Below the pieces are notes generated by a model, which saw nothing but the letters and a program-made list of their open reading frames with translations, ran no database searches and was not told the DNA's origin. From contig JAJSAL010000011.1 in the NCBI GenBank assembly GCA_024274705.1, forward strand, positions 1 to 64,000: a stretch of DNA of 64,000 nt, read 5' to 3'. Both the position numbers and the translations under genes were made by a program. This document shows, piece after piece, positions 1-8,299 of this stretch. The stretch's first letter is position 1, and each line of letters starts with the position of its first letter. This DNA comes from Spirochaetota bacterium. GTDB lineage: Bacteria > Spirochaetota > Spirochaetia > SPDA01 > JAJSAL01.

Positions 1-7
1 AATAATT

Positions 8-190
8 CCAGGTGGCCGGAAACGGCAGAATAGGAAAGCAGGTGAGAGTCCTGCGCTCATCCGGAGCTGTATACGGGGATAAAAACGCCGGCCGGTTTAT
101 ACCGGAAAGCCACTGCAGGTATAATGCCTGTGGGAAGGCGGTGCAAGTAAGATGATCCGTAAGCCAGAAAACCTGCCTGGGATTGCAGAG
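8..190 (+). ncRNA. Cobalamin riboswitch
   Basis: The leader contains the conserved cobalamin-aptamer pieces in order: an AAAGCAGGTGAGAGTCCTGC-like segment near 35-54, a GCCACTG element at 109-115, a GGGAAGGCGGTGCAAG element at 132-147, and the B12 box GTAAGCCAGAAAACCTGCC at about 159-177. It ends about 130 nt before the btuF start. That spacer is long enough for an expression platform, but I could not fold it reliably. It should repress the importer downstream when adenosylcobalamin or a related cobamide is plentiful. The boundaries are approximate and the window edge may cut the 5' P1 strand. Confidence 0.9.
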
Positions 191-318
191 AATAAGAACT
201 GAAGGATCACAACAGGTATTATTCACAAGTACTATGAAGTTAGGCTTAAAAGAGGGATCCCTTTCCTGGTTCTCCTGTGGTTATACACAAAAGACTGTGC
301 GTATCTATGGAGGATCCT

Positions 319-1422
319 ATGCAACGAAAAAAATTATTCTTTCTAACCGTATTTCTCTTTCTTGCAGCCGGTGCCGTTTTTCTCTGGGGGGAAGGGATAA
401 AGGAAGAACCTGTACAGGGAAATGTTGTAAAAGAAACACGTTCCGTAACCGTTATCGATTCTGCAGGTAATGAAATTAGTGTAAACAAACCGCTGGAACG
501 GATTGTTGTAGCGTACTATGGATGTGCCGAAGTGATGCGATCTCTTAACGCGGAAGACAAGATTGTTGGGGTCGGAAAGACAGTTACCGCACGGCCTGAT
601 TATTTTCCGCGGTTAAGCGGTCTCCCCTCAACCGGGAATACGACATTCAATGAGGCTGAACAGATTTTGAATCTTTATCCGGATGCAGTTATCATCGGTA
701 CAGGTTCAAGGAATAACGAAACAAGAGAAAAGCTCCTGGCGGTAAATCCTGATTTAATTGTAATACAGATGGCTTTCTACAAACCCGAATACCATGTAGA
801 AGAAATCGAAAAACTGGGCCTTCTTTTGAATAAAGAGGAAGAAGCGCGCGCCTATCTGGATTTTTACGATAAGGTGATTACAACAATCGGTTCCAGGGTA
901 GCGTCCATACCCCCGGAAGAGCATCCGAAAGTCTACCTCGAAAGTACACAGGATTTTAAAACCGGAGCCCCCGGTTCCAGCTGGCATCCTAAAATTATAG
1001 CTGCCGGGGGATTTAATATTTATGGTGACGAAGATATACCTCTTCCTAAAGTAAGTGCCGAAAGTGTTGTAGAAAAAAACCCCGATATTATCGTTAAAGT
1101 CAGCGGCTGGAATATGGCAAACTTCGGAGGATACGGTGTTACCAGCTATGATGAGATGATTGCTGTAAGGGAATCGATAGAAGACAGGCCGGCCTGGAAC
1201 AATATCTCAGCTGTACAGAACGGACGGGTGTGGATAATGTATAACGATCTGTTAGGCGGGCCGGGATATTTTGTCGGCATGGCTTACCTGGCAAAGATAA
1301 TCAATCCAGGTCTCTTTAACGATGTGGATCCGCAGAAAATCCATCAGGAATATTTAACCCGGTTTCAGAGACTGGACTTTGATGTACAGCGGGAGGGTGT
1401 GTTTATATATCCATCACTGTAA
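319..1422 (+). CDS. btuF: Cobalamin-type ABC transporter substrate-binding protein (BtuF-like)
   Basis: Periplasmic class III binding protein (TroA/BtuF fold, Periplasmic_binding_2 family) for a corrinoid or, less likely, an iron chelate. The ATG at 319 is chosen because GGAGG lies at 309-313. Upstream in-frame starts at 277 (GTG) and 307 lack this spacing. The 367-residue product starts with a basic, hydrophobic signal peptide (MQRKKLFFLTVFLFLAAG) with no lipobox cysteine. A segment near residue 40 (DSAGNEISVNKPLERIVV) is the typical first strand of the family. A permease and an ATPase follow in the same operon, and the cobalamin riboswitch upstream makes B12 or another cobamide the best substrate guess. 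The BtuF assignment rests on that leader, since FecB-like siderophore binders look alike. Confidence 0.85.
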   Translation: MQRKKLFFLTVFLFLAAGAVFLWGEGIKEEPVQGNVVKETRSVTVIDSAGNEISVNKPLERIVVAYYGCAEVMRSLNAEDKIVGVGKTVTARPDYFPRLSGLPSTGNTTFNEAEQILNLYPDAVIIGTGSRNNETREKLLAVNPDLIVIQMAFYKPEYHVEEIEKLGLLLNKEEEARAYLDFYDKVITTIGSRVASIPPEEHPKVYLESTQDFKTGAPGSSWHPKIIAAGGFNIYGDEDIPLPKVSAESVVEKNPDIIVKVSGWNMANFGGYGVTSYDEMIAVRESIEDRPAWNNISAVQNGRVWIMYNDLLGGPGYFVGMAYLAKIINPGLFNDVDPQKIHQEYLTRFQRLDFDVQREGVFIYPSL

Positions 1423-1425
1423 CCC

Positions 1426-2508
1426 ATGTTGAGAATAAGGAAAGTGAGGCCGAAAAACCGGCAGGACGAACGGCAGCAATATGAGCGCTGTCAGCGGATG
1501 CAGCGGCTTTCCCTTTTTGCTCTTATAGTATTACTTGTTGTTCTGATTGGTATCGGCTTAACAACCGGCCCCTTTACCATTTCCGTGCAGGAATCATTCC
1601 ATGCGGTATATCAGAGTTTAACGGGGATAGATGTGGGCGTCCCCGCTGTGAAAGCCCAAATTGTAATGAATTTGAGGGCACCCAGGACTCTCTGGGCTGT
1701 TGTTGCCGGGATGGGTTTCGGACTTGCCGGTGCGCTGATGCAGACTGTTCTCCGGAATCCGCTGGCAAGTCCTTTTACGTTGGGCATATCAGCGGGAGCA
1801 AATTTCGGAGTTGCTGTTTCGATCGTACTTGGTATTAATTTTTCGGTGCATATATATGGTGTGATTGCCAATGCGTTCCTGTTTGCCCTTTTGACCTCAC
1901 TGCTTATTATCACACTCTCTTCTCTACAGGGCGGTACGGTACAGATCATAGTCCTGGCTGGAATCGGTCTGAATTATATTCTCCGGGCCGGGGGAAATCT
2001 TCTGGAGTATATTGCTACTCCTGAACAGATCGAATCTACACGAGCATTCAGTCTCGGCGAACTAGGTGCTTTCGGCTACCCGGAATTACTTCTCGTCTGC
2101 GGAATAACTATCGCTGCAATGCTGTTTATCCTGCCCGTGGTACTTGATTTAAATATTATGGTTACCGGAGATGACAAAGCAAAAAGCCTTGGTGTAAAAG
2201 CCGGAAGTCTGCGAATGTTCGTTATGCTTGTCGCAAGCTGTATGGTTGCCGGTATTGTGGCATTCGTCGGGCCCATAGGATTTGTTGGTTTAGCGGGTCC
2301 GCACATAGCAAGAAGCCTGGTTGGAGTCAATCATAAAATACTGCTTCCAACCTCTTCCCTGATCGGGGCCATCATTCTTCTCGGCGCTGATTTGATAGGC
2401 ATGAACCTGATTAACGACATTACGATACCTGTTGGTGTTATGACTTCTGTTATAGGAGTTCCTTTCTTTTTATATTTTATTCTGGCTGAAAGGAGGAGGT
2501 TTTGGTAA
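1426..2508 (+). CDS. btuC: FecCD-family permease (BtuC-like)
   Basis: Integral-membrane subunit of the class II importer, 360 residues, with about ten hydrophobic segments starting near residue 28. The family hallmark LRAPRTLWAVVAGMGFGLAG follows the second segment. The region around VAFVGPIGFVGLAGPHIARS near residue 280 is the cytoplasmic coupling-helix segment that docks on the ATPase. The gene starts 4 nt after btuF stops and its end overlaps the ATPase start by 7 nt, so the three subunits are translationally linked. The N-terminus (about 25 charged residues before the first helix) is a little long, and a start inside it is possible. Transport of cobalamin is inferred from the riboswitch. 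Confidence 0.88.
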   Translation: MLRIRKVRPKNRQDERQQYERCQRMQRLSLFALIVLLVVLIGIGLTTGPFTISVQESFHAVYQSLTGIDVGVPAVKAQIVMNLRAPRTLWAVVAGMGFGLAGALMQTVLRNPLASPFTLGISAGANFGVAVSIVLGINFSVHIYGVIANAFLFALLTSLLIITLSSLQGGTVQIIVLAGIGLNYILRAGGNLLEYIATPEQIESTRAFSLGELGAFGYPELLLVCGITIAAMLFILPVVLDLNIMVTGDDKAKSLGVKAGSLRMFVMLVASCMVAGIVAFVGPIGFVGLAGPHIARSLVGVNHKILLPTSSLIGAIILLGADLIGMNLINDITIPVGVMTSVIGVPFFLYFILAERRRFW

Positions 2509-3311
2509 CTGCCAAACTTGAAATTAAAAAGTTATCATATCGTTATTCCGGTGAAAGGGTACTTGCAAATATTTCCTTTACAGTTCCGGCATCACACCTT
2601 TTCAGCATAGTCGGACCTAACGGAGCAGGTAAAACCACACTTATTAAATGCCTGAATCTTATTCTTAAACCTGAAACCGGAAAAATTCTTCTTGAAGGAC
2701 AGAATATAAATCTACTGCATAGAAGGCTGCTTGCGAAGAGAATCGGCTATGTTCCGCAGAAGGTAAATATGAATCTCCCGATAACGGTTTTCGACATGGT
2801 AATGATGGGAAGAAGACCATATCAAAAATGGATATTCAATTCAGCTGAATATGATAAGGTATGGTTTATTCTACGCCTGCTCAGTTTAAAACAATTTGCT
2901 TTAAAGGCTGTAGCGGAATTAAGCGGAGGACAGCAGCAAAAGGTCAATATTGCCTGTGCTCTTGCCCAGGAGCCGGACATCCTTTTACTGGATGAGCCTA
3001 CAAGTAATCTCGATATTAGTCATCAACTCGAAGTAATGGAATTATTAAAAAATCTTACCTGTGCTGCCGGTTTAACAGTTGTTACTGCCATTCATGACTT
3101 GAACATTGCTGCACGATTTTCAGACACAATCCTGATGCTGAAAACAGGCGGCATTCAATGGTGCAGCCCGCCGAAAGCTGCGATGACGCCCGGGAACATC
3201 AGGACCCTGTACGGTATCGAGGCGAAGATTTTCAATTACAATGGTTCTCCCTGCATTGTTCCGGTAACGCGCAATCCGTCAGGCGCACCTGACAGGGTGA
3301 AGATGTTGTAA
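2502..3311 (+). CDS. btuD: ABC transporter ATPase (BtuD-like)
   Basis: ATP-hydrolysing subunit of the importer, 269 residues. Visible motifs: Walker A GPNGAGKTT at residues 38-46, Q-loop in RIGYVPQK, ABC signature LSGGQQQK, Walker B ILLLDEPTSNLD and switch histidine in TAIHDLN. The start is a TTG at 2502 inside the end of btuC, preceded by a strong AGGAGGAGGT at 2491-2500. This overlap decides the start. The closest named relatives are FecE/BtuD-type ATPases of siderophore and cobalamin systems. No terminator with a T-run is evident after the gene. Confidence 0.9.
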   Translation: MVTAKLEIKKLSYRYSGERVLANISFTVPASHLFSIVGPNGAGKTTLIKCLNLILKPETGKILLEGQNINLLHRRLLAKRIGYVPQKVNMNLPITVFDMVMMGRRPYQKWIFNSAEYDKVWFILRLLSLKQFALKAVAELSGGQQQKVNIACALAQEPDILLLDEPTSNLDISHQLEVMELLKNLTCAAGLTVVTAIHDLNIAARFSDTILMLKTGGIQWCSPPKAAMTPGNIRTLYGIEAKIFNYNGSPCIVPVTRNPSGAPDRVKML

Positions 3312-3378
3312 TCAATATACCGTTTTCAGGGAAACCGGGGTCTCTCCCGTCTCCGGAGCTGCGATACAAACCGAATTA

Positions 3379-3409
3379 TTGGAAAACCGGGATACAAAGG
3401 GTGTATAAT
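3379..3409 (+). promoter_or_regulatory. Putative sigma-70 promoter for pdxA-like gene
   Basis: TTGGAA at 3379-3384 and a perfect TATAAT at 3404-3409, separated by 19 nt. Transcription would start near 3416, leaving a short leader of about 13 nt that contains AAGG at 3416-3419. The long spacer makes this moderate evidence. Confidence 0.45.
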
Positions 3410-3428
3410 CTACTTAAGGTATAGAAAT

Positions 3429-4457
3429 ATGAAAACAAGTACGTTCATTGGTGTTACCACGGGAGATCCCGCCGGCATCGGTCCTGAAATAACGCTTAAC
3501 AGCTTTAAAAAGATGCTGGTTTCTGATCATCCGGTCCCTGCACTGGTTGTTGGAGATATGAGTGTACTCCGTGCAGCGAAAGAGCGGATGAATATCGCCA
3601 TATCCCTGCAGCCGGTAACCGGAGTTGAGGAAGCATCGTCCGCACTGAAAACCGGGAGTATACCGGTTTTCGATTGCGCGGTGATCGATGACGCAGGAGT
3701 GTTTACTCCGGGAAGGGTGTCTTCCATCTGCGGTAAAGCCGCTGTGAGGTATGTAGAAAAAGCTGTGCAGCTGGCAAATGACGGAAGTATCCACGGCCTC
3801 GTTACCGGTCCGATCAACAAGGTAGCAGTCAAAGCCGCAGGGTATATGTACAAAGGACACACCGAAATGCTTAAGGAACTGACCGGCAGTGGAAAGAGCA
3901 TTACCATGTTTGCCGTGGACGGGATGAAGATTATCTTTCACTCCCGGCACATCTCCCTAAGGCAGGCTCTGGAAACACTGAGTACGGAAGAGGTTACTGA
4001 AACGATCAGAACAGCGGAGCGGTGTTTACGTTCAATGGGACTCAACAAACCGAACATAGCGCTGGCTGCCCTTAATCCTCACGCCTCTGACGGGGGTATG
4101 TTCGGAACCGAAGAAATCGGAATTCTCGAGCCGGCTGTTAAGAAAACCAGGGAGGAAGGAATCGATGTGTGGGGACCTGCTCCTGCGGATTCGGTGTTCC
4201 ACAGGTGTCTGCAGGGAGATTGTGATGCCGTTATCTCTCTGTATCACGACCAGGGGCATATTGCGGCCAAGACCTACGATTTTCACCGCACGGTGAGCAT
4301 CACTTTGGGTTTACCCTTTATCCGGACCTCTGTCGATCACGGAACCGCCTTCGGGATTGCCTGGCAGGGGAAGGCGTTGAGCACGAGTATGGAGGAATCC
4401 ATGAGAATGTGTGAAAGCTTAAGCGAAGTGTATCACCCCGAGGCGATCTATATCTGA
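3429..4457 (+). CDS. pdxA: 4-hydroxythreonine-4-phosphate dehydrogenase family protein (PdxA/PdxA2)
   Basis: NAD-dependent decarboxylating dehydrogenase of the PdxA family, 342 residues, close to the usual 330. The N-terminal GDPAGIGPE motif, KGHTEM near residue 141 and the metal-binding SLYHDQGH near residue 277 are intact. In pyridoxal phosphate synthesis PdxA oxidises 4-phosphohydroxy-L-threonine. PdxA2 homologues instead oxidise 4-phospho-D-threonate or D-erythronate in four-carbon acid catabolism. No pdxJ, serC or DUF1537 kinase gene is adjacent, so sequence alone does not separate the two roles. The gene end overlaps the convergent epimerase gene by 10 bp. Confidence 0.85.
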   Translation: MKTSTFIGVTTGDPAGIGPEITLNSFKKMLVSDHPVPALVVGDMSVLRAAKERMNIAISLQPVTGVEEASSALKTGSIPVFDCAVIDDAGVFTPGRVSSICGKAAVRYVEKAVQLANDGSIHGLVTGPINKVAVKAAGYMYKGHTEMLKELTGSGKSITMFAVDGMKIIFHSRHISLRQALETLSTEEVTETIRTAERCLRSMGLNKPNIALAALNPHASDGGMFGTEEIGILEPAVKKTREEGIDVWGPAPADSVFHRCLQGDCDAVISLYHDQGHIAAKTYDFHRTVSITLGLPFIRTSVDHGTAFGIAWQGKALSTSMEESMRMCESLSEVYHPEAIYI

Positions 4458-5710
4458 TCCAACCTTTTTATGCACTCAACACAGCATCGTAAGGTGTGAT
4501 AGTTCACCTTCCAGGAGTGGCTCATGTGTTTCCAGATGGGTGTTCCCTCCCGGGTCATGAGGGGCCACCATTCCCCAACCGGGTGATTGATCATCCTGTC
4601 CATGACAAACCTGTGGACATGTTCGTAGGCAGTCAGGTAGTCTGCCCCACCGAATTTCAGGTAAGCCGCAAGCATACCGATCATCAGTTCCGCCTGCTGC
4701 CAGAACTCCTTTTCCCGGTCATATACTTCCCCGCTGTGGGAGCCCTCTACGTACACGCCTCCGTATTCACGATCAATACCGTGTTCTACCGCGTGGTCCA
4801 CTGCCGCCTGAATGATGGGGGCGTGTTCTTCAGTACCGGCGTGGAGAACGTCCAGGGCGTGGAGCAGAAGCCAGGCGAACTCCACGTTGTGGCCGTACGA
4901 GGTGTTGTCCTCCGCCTGGGCTTTCGTGCCTTCATCTCCAAACCGGTCCCAGCCCCAGACAGTATCGAACTTGATCTGGGGTGCAACCTTCCAGTCGGCA
5001 AAGAACTGGGGTATCCCGGTAGAGAATTTTTTATGAAGCATCCGTTTGGTAACAATATCTATCTGTTGCAGCAGTTTCCTCCGGTGTACATCCTGTCCTG
5101 TGCACTCGTACAGGGTGGTGAACGCCTCCATCAGGTGCATGTGGGCATCCAGGGTCTTCCGGTCCCCCCCTGCGCTTCCGGGACCCCGGAGTGTCCAGTC
5201 GCGATGGAACATCTCGAAGTAGCCGCCGTACATCGTGTCTGCCGCGTACTTCTGGAGGAGGTCGAAGGTCCGTTCCGCATATTCTCTTCCCCGGTCATCC
5301 TGTGTAGCCAGGGTATATTCACTGAGCGCGTATACGGCGAAGCTCAACCCGTACACGATTTTACTGTCGTCGGTAATGGTGCCCCTGCGGTCGGTGAGCC
5401 AGAAAAACCCTTCATGGTCCCTGTCCCACATGGTTTCGAGAAGATAGTCTACTCCATGGGAGGCGAATTCTCCGCACCTGCCGCCGCCGTAGCCGTTTCG
5501 GTGGAGGGAAGACATGGTGTACACTGTACGAGCCTGGGCAATGAGGGACTTCTCGTCTTCCCCGGTATCGTCTCCATGCTCATCGAAGTGGGTGATGAAT
5601 CCTCCGTGCACATCGTCTCTGCACCGCTTAAGCCAGAAGGGTAGCAGTTCCTCTGTAAGGTGGGTATACAGTTCCTTTTTCCATAGTTCAGCCTGTTCGG
5701 ACATGTTCAT
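4448..5710 (-). CDS. AGE-family sugar 2-epimerase (N-acylglucosamine / cellobiose 2-epimerase-like)
   Basis: Predicted cytoplasmic (alpha/alpha)6-barrel epimerase of about 420 residues, the normal size for AGE and cellobiose 2-epimerases. Family features: HGGFITHFDEHG near the start, ARTVYTMSSLHR, YGHNVEFAWLLLHAL with the catalytic-site histidine and glutamate, EFWQQAELMIG, and SHSWKVNYHTLR near the C-terminus. The ATG at 5710 follows a clear GGAGG, while an in-frame extension to 5836 overlaps gmhA and is rejected. It starts 5 nt after gmhA stops, so both belong to one operon. Pairing with a heptose isomerase suggests action on a sugar or sugar derivative for envelope glycans, but the substrate is unknown. 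Confidence 0.8.
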   Translation of the reverse strand: MNMSEQAELWKKELYTHLTEELLPFWLKRCRDDVHGGFITHFDEHGDDTGEDEKSLIAQARTVYTMSSLHRNGYGGGRCGEFASHGVDYLLETMWDRDHEGFFWLTDRRGTITDDSKIVYGLSFAVYALSEYTLATQDDRGREYAERTFDLLQKYAADTMYGGYFEMFHRDWTLRGPGSAGGDRKTLDAHMHLMEAFTTLYECTGQDVHRRKLLQQIDIVTKRMLHKKFSTGIPQFFADWKVAPQIKFDTVWGWDRFGDEGTKAQAEDNTSYGHNVEFAWLLLHALDVLHAGTEEHAPIIQAAVDHAVEHGIDREYGGVYVEGSHSGEVYDREKEFWQQAELMIGMLAAYLKFGGADYLTAYEHVHRFVMDRMINHPVGEWWPLMTREGTPIWKHMSHSWKVNYHTLRCCVECIKRLDQI

Positions 5711-5715
5711 ATTGC

Positions 5716-6366
5716 TTACCTCCGGGGTCCGAAAAAATGTGCCTCCAGCATGGCGCAGAGGGCGTGATAGATCTGTACATGGTATTCCTGGACCACCGGT
5801 ACTGTGTCTGAGGGTGCCCTGATAACACAGTCGCATAGTCCTGCCAGGGTGCCGCCGTCGCAGCCGGTGAGTGCGATGGTTGTAAGACCGAATGCCCGGG
5901 CGGTAAGAACGGCGTGCACTACATTCTTTGCATTTCCGGAAGTACTGATCCCCATCAGAACGTCACCTTCCTTTCCGTAGCCGTATACCTGCTGGGCGTA
6001 CACCATATCATCTGCCGTATCATTTGCAATGGCAGATCGTAAAGAAGGATGACCTGCCAGGGATATGGCCGGGAGGGCACCCTGGAGAAGTTTCCCGATC
6101 CTTATCCCTTCCGGTCCTCCACCCGTTTCGAGCATCTTCCGGTCATCTTCCGGGATGGGGCGTTTGAGGAGAAATCCCTTCATCAGCTCTCCCACGATGT
6201 GTTCCGCATCAGCAGCGCTCCCGCCATTGCCGCACACCAGGAGTTTACCGCCTTTTTCAAAGCCCCCTGTAATGAGAGAAAAGGCATGCTCCATGTCCTT
6301 TCTCAAAGGTTCGAGAGAAGGCGAACGGGAAAAGAGTTCGTCTAATATGTCCCGGGAAAATTCCAC
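5716..6366 (-). CDS. gmhA: Phosphoheptose isomerase (GmhA-like SIS protein)
   Basis: SIS-domain isomerase, about 216 residues. Known GmhA enzymes convert sedoheptulose 7-phosphate to D-glycero-D-manno-heptose 7-phosphate, the first step to ADP-heptose. Seen here: the sugar-phosphate loop CGNGGSAADAEH, GISTSGNAKNV, LTGCDGG and the C-terminal QEYHVQIYH, which matches the catalytic glutamine/glutamate/histidine stretch of GmhA. GTG at 6366 is preferred because AAAGGGGGT precedes it. The upstream ATG at 6414 lies before a TATAAT that would be inside the coding sequence. The heptose 7-phosphate kinase domain is encoded divergently, which supports a heptose pathway. Confidence 0.85.
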   Translation of the reverse strand: MEFSRDILDELFSRSPSLEPLRKDMEHAFSLITGGFEKGGKLLVCGNGGSAADAEHIVGELMKGFLLKRPIPEDDRKMLETGGGPEGIRIGKLLQGALPAISLAGHPSLRSAIANDTADDMVYAQQVYGYGKEGDVLMGISTSGNAKNVVHAVLTARAFGLTTIALTGCDGGTLAGLCDCVIRAPSDTVPVVQEYHVQIYHALCAMLEAHFFGPRR

Positions 6367-6399
6367 TGTACCCCCTTTAAATTCCTCTTTGAATAATCC

Positions 6400-6427
6400 A
6401 TTATACCGTATCATGAAACATACTCAA
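6400..6427 (-). promoter_or_regulatory. Sigma-70 promoter for gmhA operon
   Basis: On the minus strand, TTGAGT (6427-6422), a 16-nt spacer and a perfect TATAAT (6405-6400). The predicted start lies near 6393, giving a leader of about 27 nt with a Shine-Dalgarno before the GTG at 6366. The element overlaps the first codons of the divergent kinase gene, so the two directions probably compete. Confidence 0.6.
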
Positions 6428-8299
6428 CTTCAAAGGATGTTTGACCGCATCACCAGGTGCAGTATCGGAGTGGCAGGCGATTTCTGCCTGGATACGTATC
6501 ACTTTCTCGATATGTCCGCATCAGAGCAGTCGTTGGAAACCGGGCTCTTTACCCGGCCGGTAAAGAGTACCTTGAGGTCGTTAGGCGGCGCCTCCAATGT
6601 AGCTGCCAACCTGGCGTCCCTGGGGGTAGGCAGAGTTTATGCATTTGGGGTCCGGGGAGACGATCCGGATGGAATAGTTCTTTCGGAACTTCTGCGGAAG
6701 AAGGGAATAGATGATTCCCCCCTCCAGGTCCAGCAGGAGAAGTGGGACACCCACGTGTTTACCAAGCTCTACGACGATGGTAGAGAACTGGAGCGGATCG
6801 ATTTCGGTAATTTCAATACCCTCAATGCAGTTTCCGAAGAAAACCTGATGCGGGGAATCAGGGAATTATTACCCGAGATGGACCTGCTGATCATCAATCA
6901 GCAGGTATACCGGGGAATCCATACTCCCGGTTTCAGGAAAAAGCTCATTGCCCTTCTTGCAGAGTTCCCGTCGGTCCTGCAGCTCTGCGACAGCCGGGCT
7001 TACAGTGACGAGTTTGACGGTTCCATGAGGAAGATAAACGATGAGGAAGGTGCGCGTATCTGCGGCCTTTCCGTATCCCGGGCTGAAGAAATAGTCACAA
7101 CCTTAGGGTCTCGCTGGAACCGCCCGACATTTCTTACCAGGGGAGAAAAGGGCAGCCTGGTATGGAGCAAGGGAGACATCATGCACATCCCGGCCCTGCA
7201 GATCTACGGGAAGATCGACACCGTGGGAGCCGGCGACAGCATGCTTGCAGGAATTGCCGTTGCACTCGCCGCCGGAGAGACACCGGAAGATTCCGCCCGG
7301 TGCGGTACCCTTGTTGCAGGAGTTACTGTTCAGAAATTGAACATTACCGGCACGGCCACACCGGAGGAGGTGCTGAAGACCGCGGAAACCGGGGATTACA
7401 GATACCATCCGGATAAAGCCGGGTCTCTTTCCTTAGCCGAATACTTCAGGGACAGTGAAATCGAAATCATTCGTAAATCCGGTTCGAAGGGTACAATCCG
7501 CTGTGCCGTCTTTGACCATGATGGTACGATCTCCTGCCTGCGCCAGGGATGGGAAAGGGTGATGGAGCCCATGATGATCCGGGAAATATTCGGCGGGGCC
7601 CCGGATAGTGCTGTACAGGAAGACGTGCCCGGGGTGCGTAAAAGGGTGGAAGAGTATATCGATGCAACCACGGGAATACAGACCATCAGCCAGATGTCCG
7701 GCCTCGTGGATATGATCCGGGAATTCGGCTACGTGCCGGAGGAGAACCTACTTACCCCTGGAGAATACAAGGAAATGTACAACAGGGAACTTATCGGTCT
7801 GCCCGAAGGACGGATCGCCAGGTACCGCCGGGGGGAGCTTTCCCTTGAGGACCTCACCATGAAAAACGCAGTCCCCTTTCTCAGAGCGTTAAAGGAACGG
7901 GGAGTTGTCCTGTATCTTGTAAGCGGTACTGATGAAGAAGACGTGAAAAACGAGGCGGAGGCATTGGGGTATGCGGACCTGTTCGGGGGAGGCATCTACG
8001 GGTCTGAAGGAAATATGGCACAGGAAGCCAAGGCTGTGGTCATGAGCCGGCTTATCCGGGATATCGGTTCCGGCGATGCAGGGAGCATGGCAACCTTCGG
8101 CGACGGACCAGTGGAAATTCGCGAAACCCGGAAGAGAGGCGGTATAGCCATAGGTGTTGCAAGCGACGAGGTAAGGCGGTACGGATTGAATCCGGCAAAA
8201 CGGACACGCCTCGTTCTTGCAGGGGCAGACTTGATCATACCGGATTTTTCTCAGATGGACCTTTTGATAAAGATCCTGTTCGGAGAAGAAGAGCTATGA
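6413..8299 (+). CDS. Fusion: PfkB-type heptose kinase (HldA-like) + HAD phosphatase
   Basis: A 628-residue bifunctional protein. Residues about 1-330 form a ribokinase-like (PfkB) kinase related to the HldE/RfaE kinase half: GGASNVAANLASLG near residue 55 and the catalytic DTVGAGDS near 269. From about residue 360 a HAD hydrolase follows: motif I FDHDGTIS (367), YLVSGTD and the acidic FGDGPVEIRE motif. Known HldE joins the kinase to a nucleotidyltransferase, so a kinase-phosphatase join is unusual. With gmhA next door it could give heptose 1,7-bisphosphate and then heptose 1-phosphate in one polypeptide (inference). ATG 6413 has no clear Shine-Dalgarno. It overlaps the next gene by ATGA. Confidence 0.82.
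   Translation: MKHTQLQRMFDRITRCSIGVAGDFCLDTYHFLDMSASEQSLETGLFTRPVKSTLRSLGGASNVAANLASLGVGRVYAFGVRGDDPDGIVLSELLRKKGIDDSPLQVQQEKWDTHVFTKLYDDGRELERIDFGNFNTLNAVSEENLMRGIRELLPEMDLLIINQQVYRGIHTPGFRKKLIALLAEFPSVLQLCDSRAYSDEFDGSMRKINDEEGARICGLSVSRAEEIVTTLGSRWNRPTFLTRGEKGSLVWSKGDIMHIPALQIYGKIDTVGAGDSMLAGIAVALAAGETPEDSARCGTLVAGVTVQKLNITGTATPEEVLKTAETGDYRYHPDKAGSLSLAEYFRDSEIEIIRKSGSKGTIRCAVFDHDGTISCLRQGWERVMEPMMIREIFGGAPDSAVQEDVPGVRKRVEEYIDATTGIQTISQMSGLVDMIREFGYVPEENLLTPGEYKEMYNRELIGLPEGRIARYRRGELSLEDLTMKNAVPFLRALKERGVVLYLVSGTDEEDVKNEAEALGYADLFGGGIYGSEGNMAQEAKAVVMSRLIRDIGSGDAGSMATFGDGPVEIRETRKRGGIAIGVASDEVRRYGLNPAKRTRLVLAGADLIIPDFSQMDLLIKILFGEEEL

Noticed and set aside
277-318. Earlier starts for the cobalamin-binding protein
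   Set aside because: GTG 277 and ATG 307 lack the spaced GGAGG seen before ATG 319.
4496-5644. A 382-codon plus-strand frame opposite the AGE epimerase
   Set aside because: The minus strand encodes a recognised epimerase with a Shine-Dalgarno, while this frame has no family resemblance; GC-rich third positions keep the antisense frame open.
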